From an uncultured Pseudohongiella sp. (lineage in GTDB: Bacteria > Pseudomonadota > Gammaproteobacteria > Pseudomonadales > Pseudohongiellaceae): a stretch of DNA of 64,000 bases. A program made the position numbers and the translations under genes. The notes under the pieces were generated by a model. That model saw nothing but the letters and a program-made list of their open reading frames with translations, was not told where the DNA came from and did no database searches. Of this stretch, positions 21,615 through 31,088 are shown in pieces. The stretch lies in NCBI GenBank assembly GCA_902597095.1, contig CACJWK010000006.1, positions 1 through 64,000 on the forward strand. Direction: 5' to 3'. Position 1 is the first letter of the stretch, and every line of letters starts with the position of its first letter.

Positions 21615-23015
21615 GTGTTTGAGAATTTAACTGAGCGTCTCAGTGGGACTTTTCGTAAGCTGACTGGCAAAGCGACCCTGACGGAAAGCAATATCCAGGA
21701 AGCTCTGCGAGAGGTTCGCCGTGCGCTGCTTGAAGCTGATGTTGCCCTACCGGTGGTCAAAGACCTCATTGATCGGGTGAGTGCGGGGGCCGTAGGGCAA
21801 GAGGTGTCGAAAAGTCTGACGCCCGGGCAGGCTTTCATCAAACTGGTCCAGGCCGAAATGCAGACGATTATGGGCTCTGCCAATGCAGAGTTGAATCTGA
21901 AGTCTGTGCCGCCCGCGGTGGTGCTCATGGCGGGTCTGCAGGGCGCCGGTAAGACCACTACAGCAGCCAAACTCGCCAGGCTGCTCAAGACCAAATCACA
22001 GAAAAAGGTCATGCTGGTCAGCGCAGATATCTACCGGCCGGCTGCGATTCAGCAGCTTCAGACGCTGGCGGATGAAATAGACGTCGAGTTTTTCGGGTCT
22101 GACGCCAGCCAGGCCCCTCTTACCATCGTCGATGCAGCGCTGCGGGAGGCGAAGAAAAAATTCGTCGACGTGCTGCTAGTCGATACCGCCGGACGTCTGG
22201 CCATTGATCAGCAGATGATGGATGAAATCTCTGCGCTGCACCGCCACTTAAATCCTGTGGAGACCCTGTTCGTAGTGGATGCCATGACCGGTCAGGACGC
22301 GGCTAACACCGCGAAAGCCTTTAATGAGGCATTGCCACTGACGGGCGTAGTCCTTACCAAGGCAGACGGTGACGCTCGGGGGGGTGCCGCGCTGTCAGTT
22401 CGGCATATCACTGGCAAGCCAATCAAATTTATCGGTACCGGGGAAAAAATTGATGGGCTTGAGCCGTTCTATCCGGACCGCATTGCCTCCCGAATTCTTG
22501 GTATGGGGGATGTGCTCTCGCTAATTGAAGAAGCCGAGCAGAAAGTTGACAAGAAGCAGGCTGAGCGTCTCGCCCGTAAGATTAAAAAAGGCAAAGGCTT
22601 TGACCTGGAAGATTTCAAGGAGCAGCTCAAGCAGATGCAAAATATGGGCGGGGTCGCGAGCATCATGGAAAAGATGCCGGGCATGGGAGCGCTGCCGCGG
22701 GGTGCTGCCAGCCAGGTTGACGATTCTCAATTCCGCCGGATGGAGGCGATCATCAACTCGATGACGCCGCGCGAGCGTTTGAATCCCGATCTACTGAATG
22801 GTTCCAGAAAACGGCGGATCACGCAGGGCTCAGGCACTCAGATTCAGGATTTGAACCGCTTGCTGAAACAACATAAGCAAATGCAAAAGATGATGAAAAA
22901 GATGAAGGGTGGCGGCATGGCGAACATGATGCGGGGGCTCGGAGGCATGCAGGGCAAGATGGGCCCCGGGGGGATGCCCGGAATGCCTCCCGGTGGAAAA
23001 TTTCCGCGATTTTAA
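21615..23015 (+). CDS. ffh: Signal recognition particle protein Ffh
   Basis: GLQGAGKTTTAAKLA, DTAGRLAIDQQMMDEI, Met-rich C-terminus. Confidence 0.97.
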   Translation: MFENLTERLSGTFRKLTGKATLTESNIQEALREVRRALLEADVALPVVKDLIDRVSAGAVGQEVSKSLTPGQAFIKLVQAEMQTIMGSANAELNLKSVPPAVVLMAGLQGAGKTTTAAKLARLLKTKSQKKVMLVSADIYRPAAIQQLQTLADEIDVEFFGSDASQAPLTIVDAALREAKKKFVDVLLVDTAGRLAIDQQMMDEISALHRHLNPVETLFVVDAMTGQDAANTAKAFNEALPLTGVVLTKADGDARGGAALSVRHITGKPIKFIGTGEKIDGLEPFYPDRIASRILGMGDVLSLIEEAEQKVDKKQAERLARKIKKGKGFDLEDFKEQLKQMQNMGGVASIMEKMPGMGALPRGAASQVDDSQFRRMEAIINSMTPRERLNPDLLNGSRKRRITQGSGTQIQDLNRLLKQHKQMQKMMKKMKGGGMANMMRGLGGMQGKMGPGGMPGMPPGGKFPRF

Positions 23016-23181
23016 GGGCAGCGCGCGGTGCAAAAGCCCCGAACGGCGGCTGTTTCAGCGCTTCCAATACCCACGCGTTTGGCATAAAATACCGGCCTTT
23101 TTATTCAGGGGGCTGTGCGGCCCGGTATTGTTTTCGCTTACCATCTGAATTATTTATCAATTTAACGATTAGGAAAATAGT

Positions 23182-23433
23182 ATGGTCACGATACGACTGG
23201 CTCGCGGTGGCGCAAAGAAAAAGCCTTTCTACCATATCACGGTGAGCGACAGTCGCCGCGCCCGCGATGGCCGTTTCATTGAAAGGATCGGATTCTTCAA
23301 CCCGGTAGCGCGTGGTCAGGAAGTGCGATTGCGCCTTGACCTGGATCGGATGGCCTACTGGCAGTCCCAGGGTGCGCAGGTCAGCGACAGGGTGTCGAGC
23401 CTGGCAAAGGATGCCGCTGCCGCATCGGCCTGA
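23182..23433 (+). CDS. rpsP: 30S ribosomal protein S16
   Basis: [41 protein letters not shown]. Confidence 0.97.
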   Translation: MVTIRLARGGAKKKPFYHITVSDSRRARDGRFIERIGFFNPVARGQEVRLRLDLDRMAYWQSQGAQVSDRVSSLAKDAAAASA

Positions 23434-23455
23434 GCGCCCTAATTGACTGGCCGTT

Positions 23456-23998
23456 ATGAGCGACCCGAAGGCGGCCAACAAAAAGGTGGTGCTCGGCAAG
23501 GTAGGCCGGGTTCACGGCGTAAGCGGTTGGGTCAGGCTGAACTCCTACACCGCGCCACCAGACAATATTCTGGACTACCCGTTGTTGCGCACGGAGCTGA
23601 ACGGCACGCAGGGTACGTTAGAGATCGACGCCAGTCGGCGTCAGCCCAAGGGGCTGCTGGTCCACTTTGACGGATACGACAGCCCGGAGGTCAGCAGGGC
23701 ACTGACCGGCAAGGAAGTCTGGGTGAACAGCTCGGAGCTACCTGATCTTGAGTCTGGTACGTTTTACTGGCACGAACTGGTCGGGCTGGAGGTGTCCAAT
23801 TTGCAGGGTGAGATAATGGGAATAGTTTCGGGTTTGCTGGAGACAGGGGCGAACGACGTCCTTGTGGTGCAGCCCAATGCACAGAGCTGCGACCAGCGAG
23901 AGCGACTGATACCTTTTCTGATGGGTGAGGTGGTGAAACAGGTATCGCTGAATGATGCCAGCCTGACTGTAGACTGGGATATCGATTATTTGAGTTGA
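23456..23998 (+). CDS. rimM: 16S rRNA processing protein RimM
   Basis: LGKVGRVHGVSGWVRLNSYT; rpsP-rimM-trmD-rplS order. Confidence 0.95.
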   Translation: MSDPKAANKKVVLGKVGRVHGVSGWVRLNSYTAPPDNILDYPLLRTELNGTQGTLEIDASRRQPKGLLVHFDGYDSPEVSRALTGKEVWVNSSELPDLESGTFYWHELVGLEVSNLQGEIMGIVSGLLETGANDVLVVQPNAQSCDQRERLIPFLMGEVVKQVSLNDASLTVDWDIDYLS

Positions 23999-24051
23999 GT
24001 GCGCTGCACGAGACATGAGCTGAACCGCTGGCGGATACGGGAGCTGGCAAG

Positions 24052-24813
24052 ATGCAGGTTGCGGTTGTCACGTTGTTTCCCGAGATGTTCGCAGCGCTGA
24101 CGGAACACGGAGTCAGCGGCCGCGGTATCGAAAGCGGGTTGCTTGAGTTGTCCTTCTGGAATCCGAGGGACTACTGCACCGATAAGCATCGTAACGTGGA
24201 TGATAAACCGTTTGGTGGTGGTCCCGGAATGCTGATGAAGACAGAGCCGCTGCTCGCAACCATCGGTGCTGCGCGGGCCGGACTCGCGGAGCAGGAAAGA
24301 TTGCAGACGCGGTGTATTTATCTCTCGCCTCAAGGGCAGCGGATCAATCATCAGAAGGTGACTGAACTGGCAGCGCTGAAGTCAATAACGTTGGTGTGCG
24401 GCCGCTATCAGGGCATTGATGCCCGAGTGATTGAGGCTGAAATTGATGAAGAGCTCTCGCTCGGAGACTTTGTCCTCAGCGGGGGAGAGTTTGCGGCCAT
24501 GGCCCTGCTGGACGCGATGATCAGGATTCAGCCGGGCGCACTGGGCGATGAGGGTTCAGCGACACAGGACAGTTTGACGGACGGGCTATTGCACGCTCCG
24601 GAGTACACCAGGCCTCAGCTGTATGAGGATCGGGCCGTGCCGCCGGTTTTACTGAGCGGAGATCACGCTGCAATTGCGCGCTGGCGCAGCAAACAGCGTT
24701 TGGGGGTGACTTGGCTGAAGCGACCGGATCTACTGGACCGACTGGAGCTGAGTCAGGAACAGCAGGCACTATTGGACGAATTTAAACAAGAGTACCGGGC
24801 AGACATAGCGTGA
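24052..24813 (+). CDS. trmD: tRNA (guanine-N1)-methyltransferase
   Basis: VVTLFPEMF...DKPFGGGPGMLMK...GRYQGIDARV. Confidence 0.97.
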   Translation: MQVAVVTLFPEMFAALTEHGVSGRGIESGLLELSFWNPRDYCTDKHRNVDDKPFGGGPGMLMKTEPLLATIGAARAGLAEQERLQTRCIYLSPQGQRINHQKVTELAALKSITLVCGRYQGIDARVIEAEIDEELSLGDFVLSGGEFAAMALLDAMIRIQPGALGDEGSATQDSLTDGLLHAPEYTRPQLYEDRAVPPVLLSGDHAAIARWRSKQRLGVTWLKRPDLLDRLELSQEQQALLDEFKQEYRADIA

Positions 24814-24837
24814 CCTGTACTTCATTTAGGTCAGGAG

Positions 24838-25221
24838 TTGAGCAAGATGAGCAAAAACAAGATCATCGAAAAGATCGAAACCGAGCAGATGGGGAAGGAG
24901 CTTCCAGAATTCGGCCCCGGAGACACAGTGGTAGTTCAGGTTAAGATCAAGGAAGGCGATCGCGAGCGACTGCAGGCCTTCGAGGGAGTCGTCATCGGCA
25001 AGCGTAATCGCGGCCTCAATTCCTCCTTTACTGTTCGTAAGATCTCACACGGTGTGGGTGTAGAGCGAACTTTCCAGACCTTCAGTCCACTGGTAGACAG
25101 CGTGACGCTGAAGCGTCGCGGTGATGTGCGCCAGGCAAAGCTGTACTACTTACGCGAACTGACCGGTCGAGCGGCGCGAATTTCTGAAAAACTCGATAAA
25201 AAGACCGGCAATCAGGTCTAG
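24838..25221 (+). CDS. rplS: 50S ribosomal protein L19
   Basis: [45 protein letters not shown]. Confidence 0.97.
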   Translation: MSKMSKNKIIEKIETEQMGKELPEFGPGDTVVVQVKIKEGDRERLQAFEGVVIGKRNRGLNSSFTVRKISHGVGVERTFQTFSPLVDSVTLKRRGDVRQAKLYYLRELTGRAARISEKLDKKTGNQV

Positions 25222-25264
25222 CAGGCCGCGCCTCGCTTCGTGAAGCATTATTGTGACCGGTAAT

Positions 25265-25299
25265 AATGAGAAGGTTGTTTCTGCATCCTTCTCATTTTT
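25265..25299 (+). terminator. Rho-independent terminator after rplS
   Basis: AATGAGAAGG...CCTTCTCATTTTT. Confidence 0.75.
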
Positions 25300-25456
25300 G
25301 TTCCTGGTCCCGCAAAATCTTACACTAGGGCTCTGGCTTGGTAACATACCCGTGCGCACGCAGGCGTTCATCAATCATTGATTTCGCCTGCCGACACCCT
25401 GAAGAGTGAGATATCTACTGTGACGTCGGCCGGTACCGGTCAAGAGAGAGAACGCT

Positions 25457-26206
25457 ATGCGAATGACAATCCACAAGGTTCGGTTGCTAGTCGGAGTGCT
25501 GTTGAGTCTGATTCTGATCAGCCCGGCATCGGCACAGGGTGATCAGTCTCTTCGCGGTAAACTGGAACAGGCAATCGAAGTGGCCTCTCAGAATCAATTG
25601 AAGATTGTGTCGCTGAATCAGACAGCCCTGCCGAATATTTTTGAGGTTGAGCTGAATACAGGCGAAGTACTCTACAGCGATATCTCCGGTGATTATCTGT
25701 TCGCGGGCGACATGTATGCGACAAGCCCGGGTGGGCTCACCAATCTGTCGGCGAGTTCGCGGCAGCAGCGCGCTCTGGACAAGATCGCTGCCATTCCCGA
25801 AGACGAAATGATCGTGTTCACGCCGGATACTGTGAAGGCAAGCATTACCGTGTTTACCGACGTAGACTGTACCTACTGCCGCGCTCTGCACGGTGATCTG
25901 GAAGAGCTGATGGCTTACGGTATTGAAATACGGTACCTGGCTTACCCCCGCGGCGGGCAGGCAGCGACCTCCTACGACAAGATGATCTCGGTCTGGTGTT
26001 CGGATGATCGTAAACAGTCCCTGACCCTCGCCAAGGAGGGAGAAGAGCTGCCGGCAGCCGCCTGCGACACGCCGATCCTGGATCACTACCAACTGGGTAA
26101 CGAGCTTGGTATCAGCGGTACGCCTGCGCTGGTCTTTTCTGATGGTCGCCTGGTCCCCGGGTATATGGATAGCGGAAGACTGGCCGCCATGCTCGGTCTG
26201 AACTGA
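25457..26206 (+). CDS. dsbC: Thiol:disulfide interchange protein DsbC
   Basis: Signal peptide; FTDVDCTYCRALHGDLEEL; GISGTPALVFSDGRLVPGY. Confidence 0.92.
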   Translation: MRMTIHKVRLLVGVLLSLILISPASAQGDQSLRGKLEQAIEVASQNQLKIVSLNQTALPNIFEVELNTGEVLYSDISGDYLFAGDMYATSPGGLTNLSASSRQQRALDKIAAIPEDEMIVFTPDTVKASITVFTDVDCTYCRALHGDLEELMAYGIEIRYLAYPRGGQAATSYDKMISVWCSDDRKQSLTLAKEGEELPAAACDTPILDHYQLGNELGISGTPALVFSDGRLVPGYMDSGRLAAMLGLN

Positions 26207-26382
26207 TCACGCTTGTACGGAAGAGGTGCTCAGGAGCTGGATCTGAGAGCACGCTGCTGACGCCATCGGTTTTCCGGGTCGGAGCAGGGAAGGCATTTCT
26301 GATTACGTTCCGGACTGTCCGTTTTAAACTGCTGAGAATGAGGCGGTGGTTTGGATAAAGAGCACAATAAACGAGCGCTATC

Positions 26383-27708
26383 TTGAGCGGAAACAACACA
26401 GAAATTTTGTCAGTCGGCATCTGCGGTCTCGGTACTGTCGGTGGTGGTACGCTGACGTTGCTGGAGCAGAATGCGGCATTGATCACGGCGCGTGCAGGTT
26501 GTCCAATCCGGGTTACTCATGTTGCGACGCGGACACCGAAGCCGGATCTGTGCGGGCAGGTTGCCCGGACCGGGTCAGATCCGCTCGCAATCACGTCAGA
26601 TCCTGAGGTTGACGTGTTGGTGGAAACCATGGGTGGCTACGATATGGCCTTCGAGGTGATCCAGCGCGCCCTGAGCAACGGCAAACATGTGGTGACAGCG
26701 AACAAGGCGCTGATTGCGGAGAGAGGCAGCGAGCTGTTTGCGCTGGCGAGCGCCAATGGAGTCACGCTTGCGTTTGAAAGCGCCGTAGCTGGTGGAATTC
26801 CGATAATCAAAGCCTTGCGGGAGGGGTTGGCAGCCAACGACATCGAGTGGCTCGCAGGCATCATCAACGGGACGGGGAATTTTATTCTGTCCGAAATGTC
26901 GGCCAAGCAGAGTGAGTTTTCGGAGGCGCTTCAGCAAGCGCAGGAGCTGGGTTACGCCGAAGCAGATCCGACGTTTGATGTGGAGGGCATTGATGCGGCC
27001 CACAAGCTGACCATCATGAGCGCTATCGCGTTTGGCATACCGCTACAGTTTGAGAAGACCTACACCGAGGGCATTAGCGGTATCTCACCGGCTGACATCA
27101 GCTTCGCCGAAGAGTTGGGATATCGGATCAAGCACCTCGGTATTGCCAGAAAAACGGCCCGTGGAGTGGAGATGCGGGTGCATCCTACGCTGGTTTCCAA
27201 AACTCGCCTGCTGGCAAACGTCAACGGCGTCGGTAATGCAGTTATGGTGCAGGGAAATTTCGTCGGGTCGACTCTGTACAGCGGCCCCGGCGCCGGAGCT
27301 GAGGCAACAGCGTCGGCGGTGGTCGCTGATCTGATCGACCTGGCCAGAGATCGGCTGGCTGGTGTCAAAGCTCCGGTTCGCCCGGCGCTGGGCTCCACTC
27401 AAACAGGCTCTTCGCTGGACGTACTGCCGATCGAGCAGATTGAGGTCGGATATTATTTGAAGATCCCGGTGTTGGATAAGCTTGGGGTCATGGCAAAACT
27501 CTCTGCTGTTCTGCAGCAGCGGGGTATCAGTATTGAGGCCCTTATTCAGAAAGAATCTGAAAATTCTGAAACCGTGCCTGTTGTCATTCTTACACAAATA
27601 GTCCGGGAACAGGAACTCAATGCCGCGCTGGACGCGCTCGCTGAATTCGATGAGATCACCGGCCCGGTCACCCGTATTCGGATTGAGCCCTTTGATGGAG
27701 AGGCGTAG
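26383..27708 (+). CDS. hom: Homoserine dehydrogenase
   Basis: GICGLGTVGGGTLTLL; GIINGTGNFILSEM; C-terminal ACT domain. Confidence 0.95.
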   Translation: MSGNNTEILSVGICGLGTVGGGTLTLLEQNAALITARAGCPIRVTHVATRTPKPDLCGQVARTGSDPLAITSDPEVDVLVETMGGYDMAFEVIQRALSNGKHVVTANKALIAERGSELFALASANGVTLAFESAVAGGIPIIKALREGLAANDIEWLAGIINGTGNFILSEMSAKQSEFSEALQQAQELGYAEADPTFDVEGIDAAHKLTIMSAIAFGIPLQFEKTYTEGISGISPADISFAEELGYRIKHLGIARKTARGVEMRVHPTLVSKTRLLANVNGVGNAVMVQGNFVGSTLYSGPGAGAEATASAVVADLIDLARDRLAGVKAPVRPALGSTQTGSSLDVLPIEQIEVGYYLKIPVLDKLGVMAKLSAVLQQRGISIEALIQKESENSETVPVVILTQIVREQELNAALDALAEFDEITGPVTRIRIEPFDGEA

Positions 27709-27720
27709 CCTGCCAACACA

Positions 27721-29121
27721 GTGAAATATATCAGTACCCGTGGCGGCGGTACGCCGCAGTCATTCGAGCAGGTGTTGCTGACCGGTCTGGCCCCGGATGG
27801 TGGGTTGTATGTCCCCGCAAAGTTGCCGTCTTTCAGTCCGGAGCAGATTGCCTCGTGGCGTGATCTCAGCTACGTTAATCTGGCCCTTACGGTCATTTCG
27901 CCGTTTATCGGAGATGCACTGCAACCCGATGAACTGAAACGGATTATTACCGAAAGCTATGCAGATTTCGGTCATCCGGAAGTGGCACCGCTTACCGCGC
28001 TCAGAGAGAATGAATATCTGCTCGAGCTATACCATGGCCCGACCCTCGCATTCAAAGACTTTGCGTTACAGGTGCTCGGGCGATTGCTGGATCATGTCCT
28101 GACGAAGAACGATCAGCGGGTGGTGATTCTGGGAGCGACTTCCGGAGATACTGGCTCGGCAGCGCTGGAGGGATGTCGCCACTCAGATCGGGTGGATATC
28201 TTCATACTCCATCCGCATCAGAGGGTCTCAGAGGTGCAGCGACGCCAGATGACAACGGTGCCGGGTGGAAATGTCTTCAATCTTGCAGTCGAAGGAAATT
28301 TTGATGACTGCCAGCGCATAGTCAAAGCCGCCTTTTCTGATCAATCTTTCCTGCCTGATGATCGTCAGCTTGTTGCCGTCAACTCGATCAACTGGGCGCG
28401 CATCCTCATGCAGATCGTCTACTATTTTGCGGCGGCGCTCAGGCTGGGCGCCCCGGACAGGCAAGTATCTTTTTCAGTGCCAACCGGAAATTTCGGAGAT
28501 ATCTATGCTGGCTATCTGGCCAAGCAGATGGGATTGCCGGTCGACCAGCTTGTGGTCGCGACCAATCAGAACGACATCCTGCATCGCTTCATCAGTAACA
28601 ACGACTACAGCAAGACGCAGTTGAGCAAGACCTATTCGCCCAGTATGGACATTCTGGTTTCCAGTAATTTTGAGCGCTACCTGTTTGATCTGTTCGGTCG
28701 CGATTCGGCGAAGCTGACTGACTTTATGCTCAGATCCAGTAAGGAACGCCTCAGCGTCAGTGAATCGCAGTGGCAAGCTGTTCAAGCAATTTTTGACAGT
28801 GCCAGCGTCAGCGATGAGACCACCTGCCGGGTCATCAGCGAAACTGCTGCTGAACTTGACACGCTGCTTGATCCCCACACGGCAATCGGCGTGGAATCCG
28901 GGCGTTTGACCCGGAAAAGCCCGCAGGTTCCCATGATTACCCTGGCGACAGCGCACCCCGCTAAATTCAGCGAAGCCATTACGGTTGCCGGGCTGAATCT
29001 GCCGGAACTGCCTGCTCACCTTGCCGACTTGTTTGAGCGAGAAGAGCGATATTCGGTGATCGCCAATGATCTTGAAGAAGTCTCCGCCTTCATCAGCGCA
29101 GCTCTCGGCCAGCAAGTTTAA
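27721..29121 (+). CDS. thrC: Threonine synthase
   Basis: YISTRGG; GPTLAFKDFALQ; GATSGDTGSAALEG. Confidence 0.96.
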   Translation: MKYISTRGGGTPQSFEQVLLTGLAPDGGLYVPAKLPSFSPEQIASWRDLSYVNLALTVISPFIGDALQPDELKRIITESYADFGHPEVAPLTALRENEYLLELYHGPTLAFKDFALQVLGRLLDHVLTKNDQRVVILGATSGDTGSAALEGCRHSDRVDIFILHPHQRVSEVQRRQMTTVPGGNVFNLAVEGNFDDCQRIVKAAFSDQSFLPDDRQLVAVNSINWARILMQIVYYFAAALRLGAPDRQVSFSVPTGNFGDIYAGYLAKQMGLPVDQLVVATNQNDILHRFISNNDYSKTQLSKTYSPSMDILVSSNFERYLFDLFGRDSAKLTDFMLRSSKERLSVSESQWQAVQAIFDSASVSDETTCRVISETAAELDTLLDPHTAIGVESGRLTRKSPQVPMITLATAHPAKFSEAITVAGLNLPELPAHLADLFEREERYSVIANDLEEVSAFISAALGQQV

Positions 29122-29129
29122 ATGCGACC

Positions 29130-30863
29130 ATGACTCGACTGCAGCGGCGAAGCCCCGACGAAGGCTTAACACTTCCCGCAGCGATGCACCCTCTGCTGCA
29201 GCGGGTCTACCGCCAGCGCGGCCTTACCGGCGAGCAAGAACTGGACCTGGCACTGGCGAACCTTATTCCTCCTCATGAATTGCTCGGAATGGCGACTGCC
29301 GTCGATTTGCTGGTCGCGGCGCTGGATCATCAGCGCCGCGTTCTAATCGTATCCGACTTCGATGCAGACGGCGCAACCAGCTGTGCGCTCGCAATCTCTG
29401 CCTTGCAAGGCTTCGGCTTTCGTCACGTTGACTATATTGTTCCCAATCGTTTCGACTTCGGCTACGGCTTGACGCCTAAAATTGTTGATGAGTTGGCCAA
29501 GGAAAAGGAGCCGGATCTAATCATCACCGTAGATAACGGGATTTCGAGTGTTGCCGGTGTGCAGGCGGCCAAACGGATCGGCAGTCAGATTCTGATCACC
29601 GATCATCACCTTGCCCCGGAGACGCTGCCAGAGGCTGACGCTATTGTGAATCCTAACCAGCAAGGCTGCTCTTTCAAGAGCAAGGCCATAGCCGGTGTGG
29701 GCGTGATTTTTTACGTGATGCTGGCGCTCAGGGGCAGACTGCGCGAACTGGGGCGGTTTGAAAGCGGCCTGTCCGAACCTAACATGGCTGCGCTGCTCGA
29801 TCTGATCGCATTGGGTACGATCGCTGACGTCGTCCCGCTCGACCATAACAATAGGATCCTGGTTGCGGAGGGGCTGCGCAGGATAAGAGCAGGTAAGGCA
29901 AGGCCCGGCATACAGGCACTGTTGCAGGTGGCCGGTAAGAACACGACCGCGCTCACGGCTTCACACCTGGCTTTTGGTGTCGGTCCCCGGCTTAACGCGG
30001 CAGGTCGCCTGGATGACATGACCACTGGGATTGAATGCCTGCTGTCTGAGCAAGCCGATACGGCCTACCAACTGGCGCTTCAACTGGATTCGATTAATCA
30101 GGACCGAAAGCAGATTGAGGCAGATATGCGTCAGCAGGCGTTCGAGTCTCTGGTGGAATTTGAAGTCAACGAGTCGGACCTGCCCAACTCCTTCTGCTTG
30201 TTTGATCAACGTTGGCATCAGGGTGTGGTGGGTATCCTCGCGTCACGTATAAAGGAAAAATATCATCGCCCGGTGATCGCCTTTGCAGCGGTGGAGGGAG
30301 GAGAGGAGCTCAAAGGCTCTGCCCGGTCTATCGGCGGCTTTCATATCCGCGATGCGCTTGATGCTGTGGCCACCAAAAATCCGGGGCTTATCACTAAATT
30401 CGGGGGCCATGCCATGGCCGCTGGTCTCAGCCTTGCGCCTGATAAGCTGACCGCTTTTCGATCGGCTTTTGAGGCCGAGGCGCGTCTTCGGCTGAGCCGG
30501 TCGCAACTACAGGCCGTTATCGAAAGCGATGGCGAGGTTGCGGCAAAGCATCTAACGCTGGAAACTGCACAGCTGATTCAGGCTGCAGGGCCCTGGGGAC
30601 AGGCGTTTCCCGAGCCTCAGTTTGATGGCTGGTTCCTGCTGCGTGAACAGCGCAGACTCAGTGGCAAGCATTTGAAAATGGTGCTGAGCCCTGAATCCGA
30701 ACCGGGCAAAAAAGTCGACGCCATCGCGTTCAACGTGCCTGAGGAGAGTTGGCCTGACTCACAGGCTACCCGGATAGAACTGGTCTTCCGTCTGGCAGTG
30801 AACGACTTCCGTGATTCGCTGAATTTGCAGCTGATGGTGGAAAAAATACTCCGGAGCCAGTAA
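29130..30863 (+). CDS. recJ: Single-stranded-DNA-specific exonuclease RecJ
   Basis: VSDFDADGATSCAL; LITDHH; GGHAMAAGLSL. Confidence 0.95.
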   Translation: MTRLQRRSPDEGLTLPAAMHPLLQRVYRQRGLTGEQELDLALANLIPPHELLGMATAVDLLVAALDHQRRVLIVSDFDADGATSCALAISALQGFGFRHVDYIVPNRFDFGYGLTPKIVDELAKEKEPDLIITVDNGISSVAGVQAAKRIGSQILITDHHLAPETLPEADAIVNPNQQGCSFKSKAIAGVGVIFYVMLALRGRLRELGRFESGLSEPNMAALLDLIALGTIADVVPLDHNNRILVAEGLRRIRAGKARPGIQALLQVAGKNTTALTASHLAFGVGPRLNAAGRLDDMTTGIECLLSEQADTAYQLALQLDSINQDRKQIEADMRQQAFESLVEFEVNESDLPNSFCLFDQRWHQGVVGILASRIKEKYHRPVIAFAAVEGGEELKGSARSIGGFHIRDALDAVATKNPGLITKFGGHAMAAGLSLAPDKLTAFRSAFEAEARLRLSRSQLQAVIESDGEVAAKHLTLETAQLIQAAGPWGQAFPEPQFDGWFLLREQRRLSGKHLKMVLSPESEPGKKVDAIAFNVPEESWPDSQATRIELVFRLAVNDFRDSLNLQLMVEKILRSQ

Positions 30864-31088
30864 GCGGGCGCGATAATATTAAGGCCGGAGCAAGTCCGTT
30901 TTTGGGGAAACCGCGTTTTTCTGGATCAGGAGGACGGTTGGCTCAGGCTCACAAACGCTCGGAGAACTGAAGGGTTAGTGCCGGCCGGCCGACAGTTTCA
31001 TGACAGCGGAGGGCGATTTTGGTACCTTTCGTCCCTGTATAGCAGGTTTCGCGGGTTGGGAACGATTACCCGGTTGCAGGATTTATTT